A stretch of 62,659 nucleotides of DNA, from NCBI GenBank assembly GCA_035266845.1, contig DATFMP010000053.1:1-62659 (forward strand), written 5' to 3'. Positions 8,715-16,618 of this stretch are shown here, piece by piece. The stretch is from DATFMP01 sp035266845 (GTDB taxonomy: Bacteria > SAR324 > JACQKK01). The translations under genes were made by a program, and so were the position numbers. The notes below the pieces were generated by a model. It ran no database searches. It saw only the letters and a list, made by a program, of their open reading frames with translations, and was not told where the DNA came from. How positions within the stretch are numbered: the first letter of the stretch is position 1; the number at the start of each line of letters is the position of its first letter.

Positions 8715-10211
8715 TCAGGGCTCCACGGAAAGGCGGAAGCGGATGACCTGGCCCACGTTGGAATTGGTGACCCGGAGGTTGCGGCCCTTGAAGCGGGGCA
8801 GCGCCGCGATGCGGTTCTTCAGGGTTTCCGCTTCCGCATAGCTCGGCGTCACGCCGGAGAGCGTGAAACGATCCTGGTTGAACGACAGCGAATCCACCGA
8901 CACGCCCTGCTGCTGGTGAATGATCTCCGACACATCGCGCAACAGGCGCAGCGTGTCGTAATTGTAGTGCTCGAGATAGGCGGCGGCCGCACGCTCCTTG
9001 CGCAGCTTGTCCAACTGCTCCTGCACGCCGCCGAGCGCCGCGTTGATCGTGATCGTCGTGAGGGGCGGCGGCACGGCCAGCATGCGCTGCAGCCGCTGGT
9101 TGGCCGCATCGAGCCGCGCCTGCAGCGCGTCGGCGCGCAGAACGAAGCCCGTTCCGATCAACCCCAGCAGGATCAGCAGCAGCACGGCCGCGGCGACGAC
9201 CGGCCAGCGCAGCTCGCGGAACAGGGCAATCCAGGTGCCCACGCGCTTGTGGAAGTTCAGGCCGCGGCTGACCGGGAAGTTGCGGGGCTGGCTGAGCAGC
9301 TCGTCCAGGATGCCGGCGTGGGTGCGGCGTGCGCCGGGCCACGCCCCCTGCGGAAACCGCAGGCTGAGCGAGCCCGCGCCCTCCTGACGCTCCAACAACT
9401 CGCCGAACAGGCCGTGCAGCGAGATCGTGTACGGCTCTCCGCCGGCCTGAATGCGGACAGTGCGGTTGATCTCCTCCCGCACGCTCTCCAGCTTGGCCTG
9501 CAGCGCGTCACGCAGCTCGGCGCGCTCCGCATCCTCCGCATCGGCGCGGAACAACGCCTGAAGCTGATCTTGGGGCGTGCCGGGGCCCAGGGCCTGGAGC
9601 TGGCGCAGCACTTGGCCAGGATGCGGATTGTACGATTGCAGCCCCTGCAGCTGGCCGTCCAACGTGTGGGCCGCGAAGGCTTCCTCGCTGCCCACGTACA
9701 CGGTGAAGTGGTGGCCGGCGGGCGGCGGCAGGGCCTCGATCAGGGCCTGGGCCGAGAAGGTGGCACGCTGCACGGCGAGCTGGCGCTGTTCCAGCAGCTG
9801 CGTGGCCTCGTCCAGGGGGGCGAGATCGCTCAGGTAGACCAGTGCGTCCGCCGTGCCGTCCGGCCGGGGCAGGATGACGGCGTCCCACGCGTGCTGGCCG
9901 ACGGCGTCCAGCAGTTCGTCTTCCAGCTCCAGCGGCAACACCTGGCGAATCTTGCGGGCATCGCTGAAGGCAAAGTGCAGCCGGCGGAAGCTGACCTGCT
10001 CGGTGGGCAGCACCAGCACGGCCAAGCCCTGCTCCCACTCCGCCTGCTCCAGGAAGGCCTGCAGCAGCGCCTGCTGCCGCGAATCGGGCGGCACGCCGTC
10101 GGCGGGTAGCAGCACGGACCGGTCGTAGGCCGGCTGCGTCTCGCCGCGCACCACCAAGCCACCTTCCACGGCCTGGTCCGACAGCGCAATCGCGTAGATG
10201 CCCCGTTGCAT
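8715..10211 (-). CDS. gspL: Type II secretion system protein GspL (PilM/PilN-like)
   Basis: 498 aa. The N-terminal part (about 1-310) is an actin-like cytoplasmic domain of the GspL/PilM type. A membrane helix follows at about 335-357 and a PilN-like periplasmic segment with coiled coil and ferredoxin-like fold to the end (VDSLSFNQDRFTLSGVTPSY). GspL normally docks the ATPase GspE to the platform, but no gspE lies in this window. It is the first gene of the operon; the 272 bp upstream separate it from the filament-like gene at 10484. Confidence 0.82.
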   Translation of the reverse strand: MQRGIYAIALSDQAVEGGLVVRGETQPAYDRSVLLPADGVPPDSRQQALLQAFLEQAEWEQGLAVLVLPTEQVSFRRLHFAFSDARKIRQVLPLELEDELLDAVGQHAWDAVILPRPDGTADALVYLSDLAPLDEATQLLEQRQLAVQRATFSAQALIEALPPPAGHHFTVYVGSEEAFAAHTLDGQLQGLQSYNPHPGQVLRQLQALGPGTPQDQLQALFRADAEDAERAELRDALQAKLESVREEINRTVRIQAGGEPYTISLHGLFGELLERQEGAGSLSLRFPQGAWPGARRTHAGILDELLSQPRNFPVSRGLNFHKRVGTWIALFRELRWPVVAAAVLLLILLGLIGTGFVLRADALQARLDAANQRLQRMLAVPPPLTTITINAALGGVQEQLDKLRKERAAAAYLEHYNYDTLRLLRDVSEIIHQQQGVSVDSLSFNQDRFTLSGVTPSYAEAETLKNRIAALPRFKGRNLRVTNSNVGQVIRFRLSVEP

Positions 10212-10440
10212 GGCGCTAAGCTGGCTGTTGAATCATGCAGCGACTCCGACCGGCCCCGGCCGTACCGGGCACCGGCGGGCAGCCCCCGGGATGAGAGCGT
10301 TCAGCGGCCAGTATAGCGCCCGCCGCGGGCGCAGCAAAGCGCTACCGGCAATGCTCGCCCCTGCGCGGACGAAGCCATGAAGGCACACCGGCACACAACA
10401 CCGTGGTGGCAACTGTGGAGCGAAGCGGGACGGAACGGCA

Positions 10441-10468
10441 GGCGGGCTCCCACAACGGGGGGCCCGCC
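10441..10468 (-). terminator. Possible terminator hairpin after the filament-like gene
   Basis: A perfect 7-bp G+C stem (GGCGGGC / GCCCGCC) with a 14-nt loop lies 16 nt downstream of the stop of the gene at 10484. It lacks a T-tract, so it is at best a partial or Rho-assisted stop. The rest of the 10212-10483 gap shows no gene and probably carries the gsp promoter. Confidence 0.35.
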
Positions 10469-10483
10469 CAGCGCTGTGCGGGA

Positions 10484-12397
10484 CTACTCGAAGACCTCTT
10501 CGCTGGACGCCGTACCGCTGACATCCGCCACACCGACGCCGGTCATGAACTCGCCCTCGACGTCCATGCGTTGCGTGGAACGGCGCCGCGAGAACTCGGC
10601 GAACGCCGTGTCCTGGAAGCCCTTCGAGACTTGATAGAGGAACTCGTTGAGCACGTTGGCCATGTTCATCATGGTCGTGCTCTTGCGCTTGATGGTGACG
10701 ATATCCACGTCCAGCAGGATGCCGGGCTGGATGTGGTACGGGTTCACCTGCGCCGAGAAACGGCTGAATTCGCCCTGCAGAAACTCCACGCGGTTTTCCA
10801 CGATCTGCCGCAGCGTGGGGTTCTTCTCCTCGAACACGCTCTCCAGTTTCCGGAACATGATCGGGAAGCGGGCCTTCAACTCGCGGATGCGGGTTTCCAG
10901 GGTCGGATTTTCCTGGATAGCCTGGCCTTCCGGCGGCGCAATGAAGGTGATCTCATTCCACTGGCGGGCCTTGACCTCCTGCACATCGCCCTCGCCACCC
11001 TCTTCCGGAGCGGCAAACCAGGACCAGGAGCGGCGGCGCTCCTGCACCTTGCCGCCCAGCACCTTGCTGGAGAAGGAGTCCCAATCGTCGCGGCCCGTCT
11101 CGCGCAGGTTCTCCTGGTAGATTTCCTCCACCACCTGCCACACCTCGTTGACGGTGCGGTCCAACTCGGAGAGTTGGGTGGCGTAGGCTTCGCGCAGGGC
11201 CCCCAGCTGCGGGGTGCTGTAACCCACCAGTTCCATCTTGTAGCGCTCGTCGGGCAACCGCTTGGGATCGGTCGCTTCGTACTCGCGGATGACGGCGTGG
11301 CGGCTGGATTTGTAGTTCTCGATGTGCTGGTAGCTCATGCGGCTCCAGTCGAGAATGTGCGTGATCGCGTTGATCGCCGTGTTCCAGCCGCGGTTGCGGA
11401 TGTTGTCGTTCTCGATGATGCGGAACACGTTCTCGCGCACACCCAGCGCATCGTACTCTTCCGAGGAGATCTCCGCCGTAACGTCTCCCAGCGCGTCCAT
11501 GAACTTCTTGGCGATCAGGGAGAACCGCCGCGAGCCTTCCGTGTCCTCGTCGGAGACGTAGTTGTCCAGCAGCCGCACGCGCTCGAAGATTTTCTCTTCG
11601 GGCGACATTTCCGCCTTGCCCTCGTCCACGAGATCCATGTTGATCTTCTCGATCTCGCGATCGATGGCCTCGTAGATGCGCCGCGTCATCATGTCTTTGA
11701 GCAGATCGATAGCGGCGGTGTGGTAGGGGAACACCGCGCTGATCAGCTCCGACTCGTCGATATTCAGGGCCAGCTTCAGTTCGAACACATTGTGGGGCTT
11801 GTCCGGGTGATCGCGAAACGAGCACTTGGTGATCGAATAGGCGTTCTCGCCACGCACGAAGGCCCCCACGTCCGTCTTGCGGCGCAGCAGGCTGTTGGTG
11901 TGCGTCTCCAGGTCGTTCATCTCGCGCTGCACGTGACCCTGGAGGTGGCCGAACATGTTGACGATGGATTTCTCCACCTCACCCGAGTTGAACTTATCCG
12001 AGCCCCCGATGCGATCCAGCAGGTAGGAGATGCTGCGCGGCGTGTAGCGGTTGAGCCCCCGCAGTTCCTCCATGTCCACCAGATCACGCACCTTCTTGCC
12101 CATCTCGTCCTCAACGGTCGTGAGGTAGCGATTGAGCATGTTCTGGAGGTTCTGGCTGTAATAGGTGTGGAGCTTACCCTTGATGCCCCCCATCACCTCC
12201 AGGCGGTTCGAAACCTCGGGCGGCAGCTTTGCGTGGAGGTGGTTGAGGATCTTGTCCACTTCCTCGTCAACCAGCACTCGGGCTTCGGAGTACTCGTCCC
12301 GGCTGTGCCGATTCAGGCTGTTACGTGAACCGACGGCACTCGGGATCTCCGGATGCACAACATTGGGACCGTGAGTGATAATGTCGTCGGACGCCAT
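10484..12397 (-). CDS. CfpA-like cytoplasmic filament protein, copy 1
   Basis: 637 aa with no signal peptide and no membrane helix, so cytoplasmic; it is rich in charged helices and has coiled-coil propensity in the C-terminal half. It is a clear paralogue of the 617-aa protein at 16619. Shared blocks are SAVGSRNSLNR, ILNH, LNRYLTT, KKVRDL, LNRYTPR, EVEKSIVN followed by GHLQGH, TDVG, DSELIS, a TAIN..T.ILD.SRM.YQH.ENYK block, and near the C-terminus NPYH.QPG with IKRK and NVLNEFL. To my recollection these blocks match treponemal CfpA (about 680 aa), which forms the ribbon-like cytoplasmic filament. It differs from copy 2 in a Gly/Ser/Glu-rich C-terminal tail. The start at 12397 has GGAGCG at close distance. 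The name is inference from motif memory and gene neighbourhood; a search would decide. Confidence 0.65.
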   Translation of the reverse strand: MASDDIITHGPNVVHPEIPSAVGSRNSLNRHSRDEYSEARVLVDEEVDKILNHLHAKLPPEVSNRLEVMGGIKGKLHTYYSQNLQNMLNRYLTTVEDEMGKKVRDLVDMEELRGLNRYTPRSISYLLDRIGGSDKFNSGEVEKSIVNMFGHLQGHVQREMNDLETHTNSLLRRKTDVGAFVRGENAYSITKCSFRDHPDKPHNVFELKLALNIDESELISAVFPYHTAAIDLLKDMMTRRIYEAIDREIEKINMDLVDEGKAEMSPEEKIFERVRLLDNYVSDEDTEGSRRFSLIAKKFMDALGDVTAEISSEEYDALGVRENVFRIIENDNIRNRGWNTAINAITHILDWSRMSYQHIENYKSSRHAVIREYEATDPKRLPDERYKMELVGYSTPQLGALREAYATQLSELDRTVNEVWQVVEEIYQENLRETGRDDWDSFSSKVLGGKVQERRRSWSWFAAPEEGGEGDVQEVKARQWNEITFIAPPEGQAIQENPTLETRIRELKARFPIMFRKLESVFEEKNPTLRQIVENRVEFLQGEFSRFSAQVNPYHIQPGILLDVDIVTIKRKSTTMMNMANVLNEFLYQVSKGFQDTAFAEFSRRRSTQRMDVEGEFMTGVGVADVSGTASSEEVFE

Positions 12398-12550
12398 GGA
12401 TCGCTCCTTTGTGTGCCTGGGTCACTCGGGTCGTGCCCGAAGTCGCTGGCTTCCAGTCGCTGGGGCTGCCGCGCTCGTGCCGGGTCGGTGGGCCGTATCG
12501 CGGCGAGAGGCGCCCCGGTTCAGTTACTGAAATTCTCCGGTCGTTTCAAA

Positions 12551-12580
12551 GCAGTACTCTTTTTGCACGCCGCGAGTCAA
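12551..12580 (-). promoter_or_regulatory. Candidate sigma70-type promoter for CfpA-like copy 1
   Basis: On the minus strand TTGACT is followed, after 18 nt, by TACTGC. The -10 match is weak but the -35 is good. A perfect palindrome TTCAG-TTA-CTGAA lies just downstream (12520-12532) and could be an operator. The 217-bp gap between this gene and the PPDK-like gene suggests copy 1 may be transcribed on its own as well as by read-through. Confidence 0.3.
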
Positions 12581-12614
12581 GCGGAAGCGCCCCGATGGCC
12601 GCGGCCCGCCGGGG

Positions 12615-15215
12615 TCAGCCCCCGTTTTCCTTCATCAGGTACTGCGCCACAGCCAGCTTGGCGATCGGCACGCCATAGGGGCTGCAACTCACAAAGTTCA
12701 GCTTGGTGCGAAACGCGAATTCGATATTGACCGGATCGGATGCGTGATCGCCGCTGAGGCCAATCTGGATGTCCGGCCGGGTCATCTTGCCGAAGTGCGC
12801 TGTGGTTGTGATCAGCTCCTTCACCGGCGTCGACAGGATCTGGAAGGGGTTGTCCTTCAGGATGTCGTACTGGTTGAAGGCCGGCAGGAAGGTGTTGACG
12901 TCGTCCTGCGAGATGCCGTTCGTGGTCTGGGTCAGCATGTTGGTGTCGATGCTGAAGAAGTCCGACTGCTTGGCCATGTGCCCGGCCATCAGTGAGGCCG
13001 CCGGCAGCTCGATCATCGCCCCGATGCGCACCTCGAACGGGAACTCCTTCAGGCCCCACTCCTCGCGCAGATCCGCCTCCACACCACCGATGCCGGGGAT
13101 GCGCGTGCTCTCGATGCTGCGCCCGTGCCGCACAAAGCGCACCTCGGCGTCGGACATCACTCCGGGGATGAGCAAATCCAGGTCGACCTTGCGGCTGCCC
13201 TTGTCGTTCGCACCGTAGGCGGCCCGCAGGATCGCCTTGACCTGGGCCTCGTAGAGATCCGGATAGGCGATGCCAATGCGGCTGCCGCGCAGACCCATCA
13301 TCGGGTTCACGTTGCGCATCTGGCTTGCGCGCGAGATCAGCTCCGCCTCGGTGAGGTCGGAGTGCTTCTTGGCCAACGCCTTGTAGACGGACTTCACCTC
13401 CTCCGGATCGTGGGGGAGGAAGTTGGTCAGCGGGCCGTTGAGCAGGCGGATGGTCAGCTTGCGCTCGCCGACCAGCTTGAACACGCCCATCAGCTCCTTC
13501 TCCAGATCCTTCTCGAAGGTCTTCAGCGCCGCGTCCCGTTTCTGGGGATCGGAGAGCAGCAGAGCCTCACGGAAGGCGGCGAGCGGCTTGGGCTGCATCA
13601 TGGCTTCATCCACCGGGTACAGGCCGATGCCCTGGGCGCCCAGCCGGAAGGCCGCCTCGATGTCGCTTTCGGTGTTGGCGTTGCCCAGCACGGTGAAGGT
13701 TTCCGTGGGCTCGCCGATGGAGGCGATGTATTCCTCCAGCCCGTTGGTGGAGGTGTCCGGAAACACCAACTCGGCCTTGCCCACCCAGATGGTGGGGTCC
13801 GTGTAGGTAGGCACCTCCAGCGAGATCGTTTCCAGCTCGTTCACGCGATGGCCGCCGATCATCGCATAGCCGTCGTGGAACTCCACCTCCTCATAGAGCA
13901 GGCAGGGCTTGCGCAGGCTGCGTGCAACCACGGCGGCGTGGGAGGCATAGCCGCCCACGGAGGCGACGACGGCGCGGCCAAGTTCGATGGCCTCCACGTC
14001 CTCCGCATCGGTGTGCGGCATGATCAGCACCAGGTCCGAGTTCAGACCGGCCAGCGAGGTGCGCCGATATTCGGCCAGCAGCTTGGGCGTGCTGAAGCAC
14101 ACGCGACCCACGGCCGCCCCCGGGGAGCCCGCGATCCCGCCGGTGATCTGCGTCATGCCTTCGGTGGTACCGTGGTCGATCACGGGGTGCAGCAAATCCT
14201 GGAGCTGGGTGGGCGGGATCGTGCGCGTCACCTTGTCCTTGCTGACCAGCCCCTTCTTGTGGAGGTCCAGCAGCGTGCGCACCTCGGCCTGGGTGGACTT
14301 GGCGTCGACGGGATTCTGCTCGACCATCCAGACCACGTTGTCTTCCACGACGAACTTGATCTGGCGGATGTCGAGGTACTTCTCCTCGAGCAGGGTCGCC
14401 ACCTGTTGCAGCTGCTTCAGGTACTCGGGCTTCATCTTGGAGATGTCCTCGGCCTGATCGGCCGGGGTATCGAAATCGTTGTGCCCGAAGTGCCCGGCCA
14501 GACGCGATTCGCCGCTGACGATATCCCGCGTGTAGTAGCTGCCGTTGTAGGAGTCCTGGCCGAAGTTGCCGTAGACCATCATCTGCACCAGCAGGCCGGC
14601 CTCGATGTCCTCGTTCATCGGGTCTTCCAGATACTGGCGGGCCATGGCGGTCAGCACCAGCCGCAACTGCTCGTAGCCGTTCTGCGGGAAGTCCGGCACC
14701 AGCTTGTCCCGGTACATCGCGCAGATTTCCTTGTGCGAGGCCTTGGGGTTGGCCTCGCCGAGGGAGGTAAAGTCCTTCATCTTCTTGCCCAGGTACCGCG
14801 TGCTCACCTCTTCCATGAAGCGGCGGTACTCGTGGTAGGCGAACTCCTCCCCACAATATTTGGCAAAACCCTCCGCCACCTCGTCGCTGATGCCGATGGT
14901 GTGCACCGAGCGGATGCTGCCGATCTGGATCGAGGGTGAGATGACCACCTTGAACAGCAGCGGGCGCGCCGCGGCGTTGAAGGTCTTACCGGTCTGATGC
15001 TCGATCTTCTTGACGGCCGATTCCAGGCTCTGGATGGTCAACTGCTCGTCCAGACTGCCGCTGGTGAGGTGAGCCGAATCGATGAGGAAGCCAGGCGCGA
15101 TGGGCGTCTTGAGGGCTGCAAGCTGCAGCATGTTGCGCCCGCGCAGACCGAAGCGCTCCTGCAGGTTCTCACCCTCGACGTACTCGTCCTGATTGAAGTG
15201 GATCAGCTCAACCAT
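12615..15215 (-). CDS. Pyruvate phosphate dikinase-like protein with degenerate nucleotide site
   Basis: 866 aa from the ATG at 15215; the frame is open to 15344 but the extra residues look non-coding. It aligns along the whole length of PPDK (usually about 870-900 aa). The swivelling domain keeps the phospho-acceptor histidine (His426 in GGYASHAAVVAR) and the C-terminal PEP domain keeps NPMMGLRGSRIGI and the catalytic cysteine (Cys844 in VSCSPYGVPIAK). The N-terminal ATP-grasp domain has lost its core: the family's SVRSGA segment reads FKVVISPS (about residues 88-95), SGTGVAFTR reads SYNGSYYTR (222-230), and QTRNGKRT reads EQNPVDAKS. In the PEP site GLCRTEHMF reads GLYPVDEAMM and GTNDLTQ reads DTNMLTQ. 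It is probably not a working dikinase. Its place between two filament-like genes suggests a structural or regulatory role, which is inference. Confidence 0.75.
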   Translation of the reverse strand: MVELIHFNQDEYVEGENLQERFGLRGRNMLQLAALKTPIAPGFLIDSAHLTSGSLDEQLTIQSLESAVKKIEHQTGKTFNAAARPLLFKVVISPSIQIGSIRSVHTIGISDEVAEGFAKYCGEEFAYHEYRRFMEEVSTRYLGKKMKDFTSLGEANPKASHKEICAMYRDKLVPDFPQNGYEQLRLVLTAMARQYLEDPMNEDIEAGLLVQMMVYGNFGQDSYNGSYYTRDIVSGESRLAGHFGHNDFDTPADQAEDISKMKPEYLKQLQQVATLLEEKYLDIRQIKFVVEDNVVWMVEQNPVDAKSTQAEVRTLLDLHKKGLVSKDKVTRTIPPTQLQDLLHPVIDHGTTEGMTQITGGIAGSPGAAVGRVCFSTPKLLAEYRRTSLAGLNSDLVLIMPHTDAEDVEAIELGRAVVASVGGYASHAAVVARSLRKPCLLYEEVEFHDGYAMIGGHRVNELETISLEVPTYTDPTIWVGKAELVFPDTSTNGLEEYIASIGEPTETFTVLGNANTESDIEAAFRLGAQGIGLYPVDEAMMQPKPLAAFREALLLSDPQKRDAALKTFEKDLEKELMGVFKLVGERKLTIRLLNGPLTNFLPHDPEEVKSVYKALAKKHSDLTEAELISRASQMRNVNPMMGLRGSRIGIAYPDLYEAQVKAILRAAYGANDKGSRKVDLDLLIPGVMSDAEVRFVRHGRSIESTRIPGIGGVEADLREEWGLKEFPFEVRIGAMIELPAASLMAGHMAKQSDFFSIDTNMLTQTTNGISQDDVNTFLPAFNQYDILKDNPFQILSTPVKELITTTAHFGKMTRPDIQIGLSGDHASDPVNIEFAFRTKLNFVSCSPYGVPIAKLAVAQYLMKENGG

Positions 15216-15489
15216 TGATTGCGAATTCGCCCCATTGATGAGTTCAAAGACCGCCGGTCTGTGTTGGCCTTGCATTCCAGCCGTCGCCAGCCATCCAATC
15301 CTGCCGGATGGCCGCGCACCCGGGACCATCCGCGGCCCAGGCACCCTGCACCAGAATTCCCAAGTTCACCACCGGCTGAGCGCATCCGCACGCGGGCCGG
15401 CCTTGTCTCCATTTGCTCGCCCGCCTGGTTCCCCTCCGCCGTGTAGCGGGCCCGGGTACCGGCTATCCGGGCGACCCGACTGCAATCGC

Positions 15490-16536
15490 TCAGAACAGGT
15501 TGAGTACCTTGTTCACGTCCTTCTTGAGGAAGTTTTCGAAGCGGATGCTGGCGCCCTCGTAGAGGTAGCGCTGCAGCTTGGCCACGCCCTTGAACTCCTC
15601 GCCCGAGACGCAGAACACGATCACGTCGCCGTGCTTGACCTTCCCCCACTTGAACAGCGCATTGATGTTGTTGACCTTCTGCCCGTCATGGAAGATGTGC
15701 ACCTCCAGGCCCGGGTACTTGGTCTTGTAGCTCTCGACGATGTTCTTCCAGGCTTCCACGTTGCCGTTGTGGAACAACTCATTGCTTACCTGGACGCTGT
15801 ACTTGGGCGTCATCCGCACCTTGCCCCCGCTGGAGCGGGCGGCCGCCGGTGCCGGTGCGGCCGGCTCCGGCTCGGCTTCCTCGCCGGAGGGCCGCGGACT
15901 GGCCGGGGGCGGCGGGGGTGCCATGGGCGTCGTCAACGCAGCCGCCCGTGGTGCGGCGGCCGGGGAAGCTGTGACTGGGGCCGCGGGCGCCGGGGCTGCG
16001 GCGGGCTGCTTCGGCTTGGCCGAGCCGCCGAACTTCGCCGTGCCGTTCACGGACCGTCCGATCAACAGGTCGTGCAGGGCATTGAGCGCCTCGGGCTCCA
16101 GCTTCTGGTCCGCCTCGCTCAGCGCCTTCACGTACAGCACCACCAGCTCGTCCCCGGAAAGCTCCTGAATCGTATCCCAGTGCGCCTGCAACTTGGGATT
16201 GATGAGGCTGATACCGAGTTGGGGATGGTGATAGGCGATCACGAATTCGAGCCGGCTCCACTTCTGCAGCTCGCCGCAGATAGCGCCAAACTCCTGCACG
16301 TCGACGGGCAGATTGAACGAGCGCGAGGCATAGCCCATCCGATCGATCACCACCGCGTTCAGGATCGGAGCGATCTGGCTCTTCTCCACGCCCTTTTGTT
16401 TCTCCAGGGCATCGATGATCTCCGCCAGGTTGCCGCCTTGGTTCATCTGCCGCACGATCTCGGTGACCATGCGGAAGTGGGCCAGGGACTTGTTGAAGCC
16501 TGCGCGGCTGCTGAGGGAAAGGTAGTCGTTGATCAT
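15490..16536 (-). CDS. Two-domain protein of the filament locus, unknown function
   Basis: 348 aa from the ATG at 16536, preceded by AGGACAGGCGG; the frame runs on to 16605 without support. It has an N-terminal helical domain (about 1-165), a Pro/Ala-rich linker (about 172-238, including PPPPPASP) and a C-terminal domain (about 245-348) starting KYSVQVSNELFHNGN and containing FKWGKVKHGD and KLQRYLYEGAS. No signal peptide or membrane segment is seen. I recall a C-terminal domain of this kind in spirochaete proteins encoded beside cfpA, but cannot confirm it here. It lies 82 nt downstream of CfpA-like copy 2 and upstream of the PPDK-like gene, all on one strand, so the three are probably co-transcribed. 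Confidence 0.6.
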   Translation of the reverse strand: MINDYLSLSSRAGFNKSLAHFRMVTEIVRQMNQGGNLAEIIDALEKQKGVEKSQIAPILNAVVIDRMGYASRSFNLPVDVQEFGAICGELQKWSRLEFVIAYHHPQLGISLINPKLQAHWDTIQELSGDELVVLYVKALSEADQKLEPEALNALHDLLIGRSVNGTAKFGGSAKPKQPAAAPAPAAPVTASPAAAPRAAALTTPMAPPPPPASPRPSGEEAEPEPAAPAPAAARSSGGKVRMTPKYSVQVSNELFHNGNVEAWKNIVESYKTKYPGLEVHIFHDGQKVNNINALFKWGKVKHGDVIVFCVSGEEFKGVAKLQRYLYEGASIRFENFLKKDVNKVLNLF

Positions 16537-16618
16537 CCGCCTGTCCTGCCGTGGTTGCCAAGGCGCGAAGCGCCACGCGGCCCGGGCGGTTTGCGCGGGC
16601 CGCAACGACGAGCCGAGC

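Noticed and set aside
13125..14939. Long plus-strand ORF (604 aa) opposite the PPDK-like gene
   Set aside because: Composition is rich in His, Gly, Arg and Val with no motif; it is an antisense shadow caused by GC-rich third positions.
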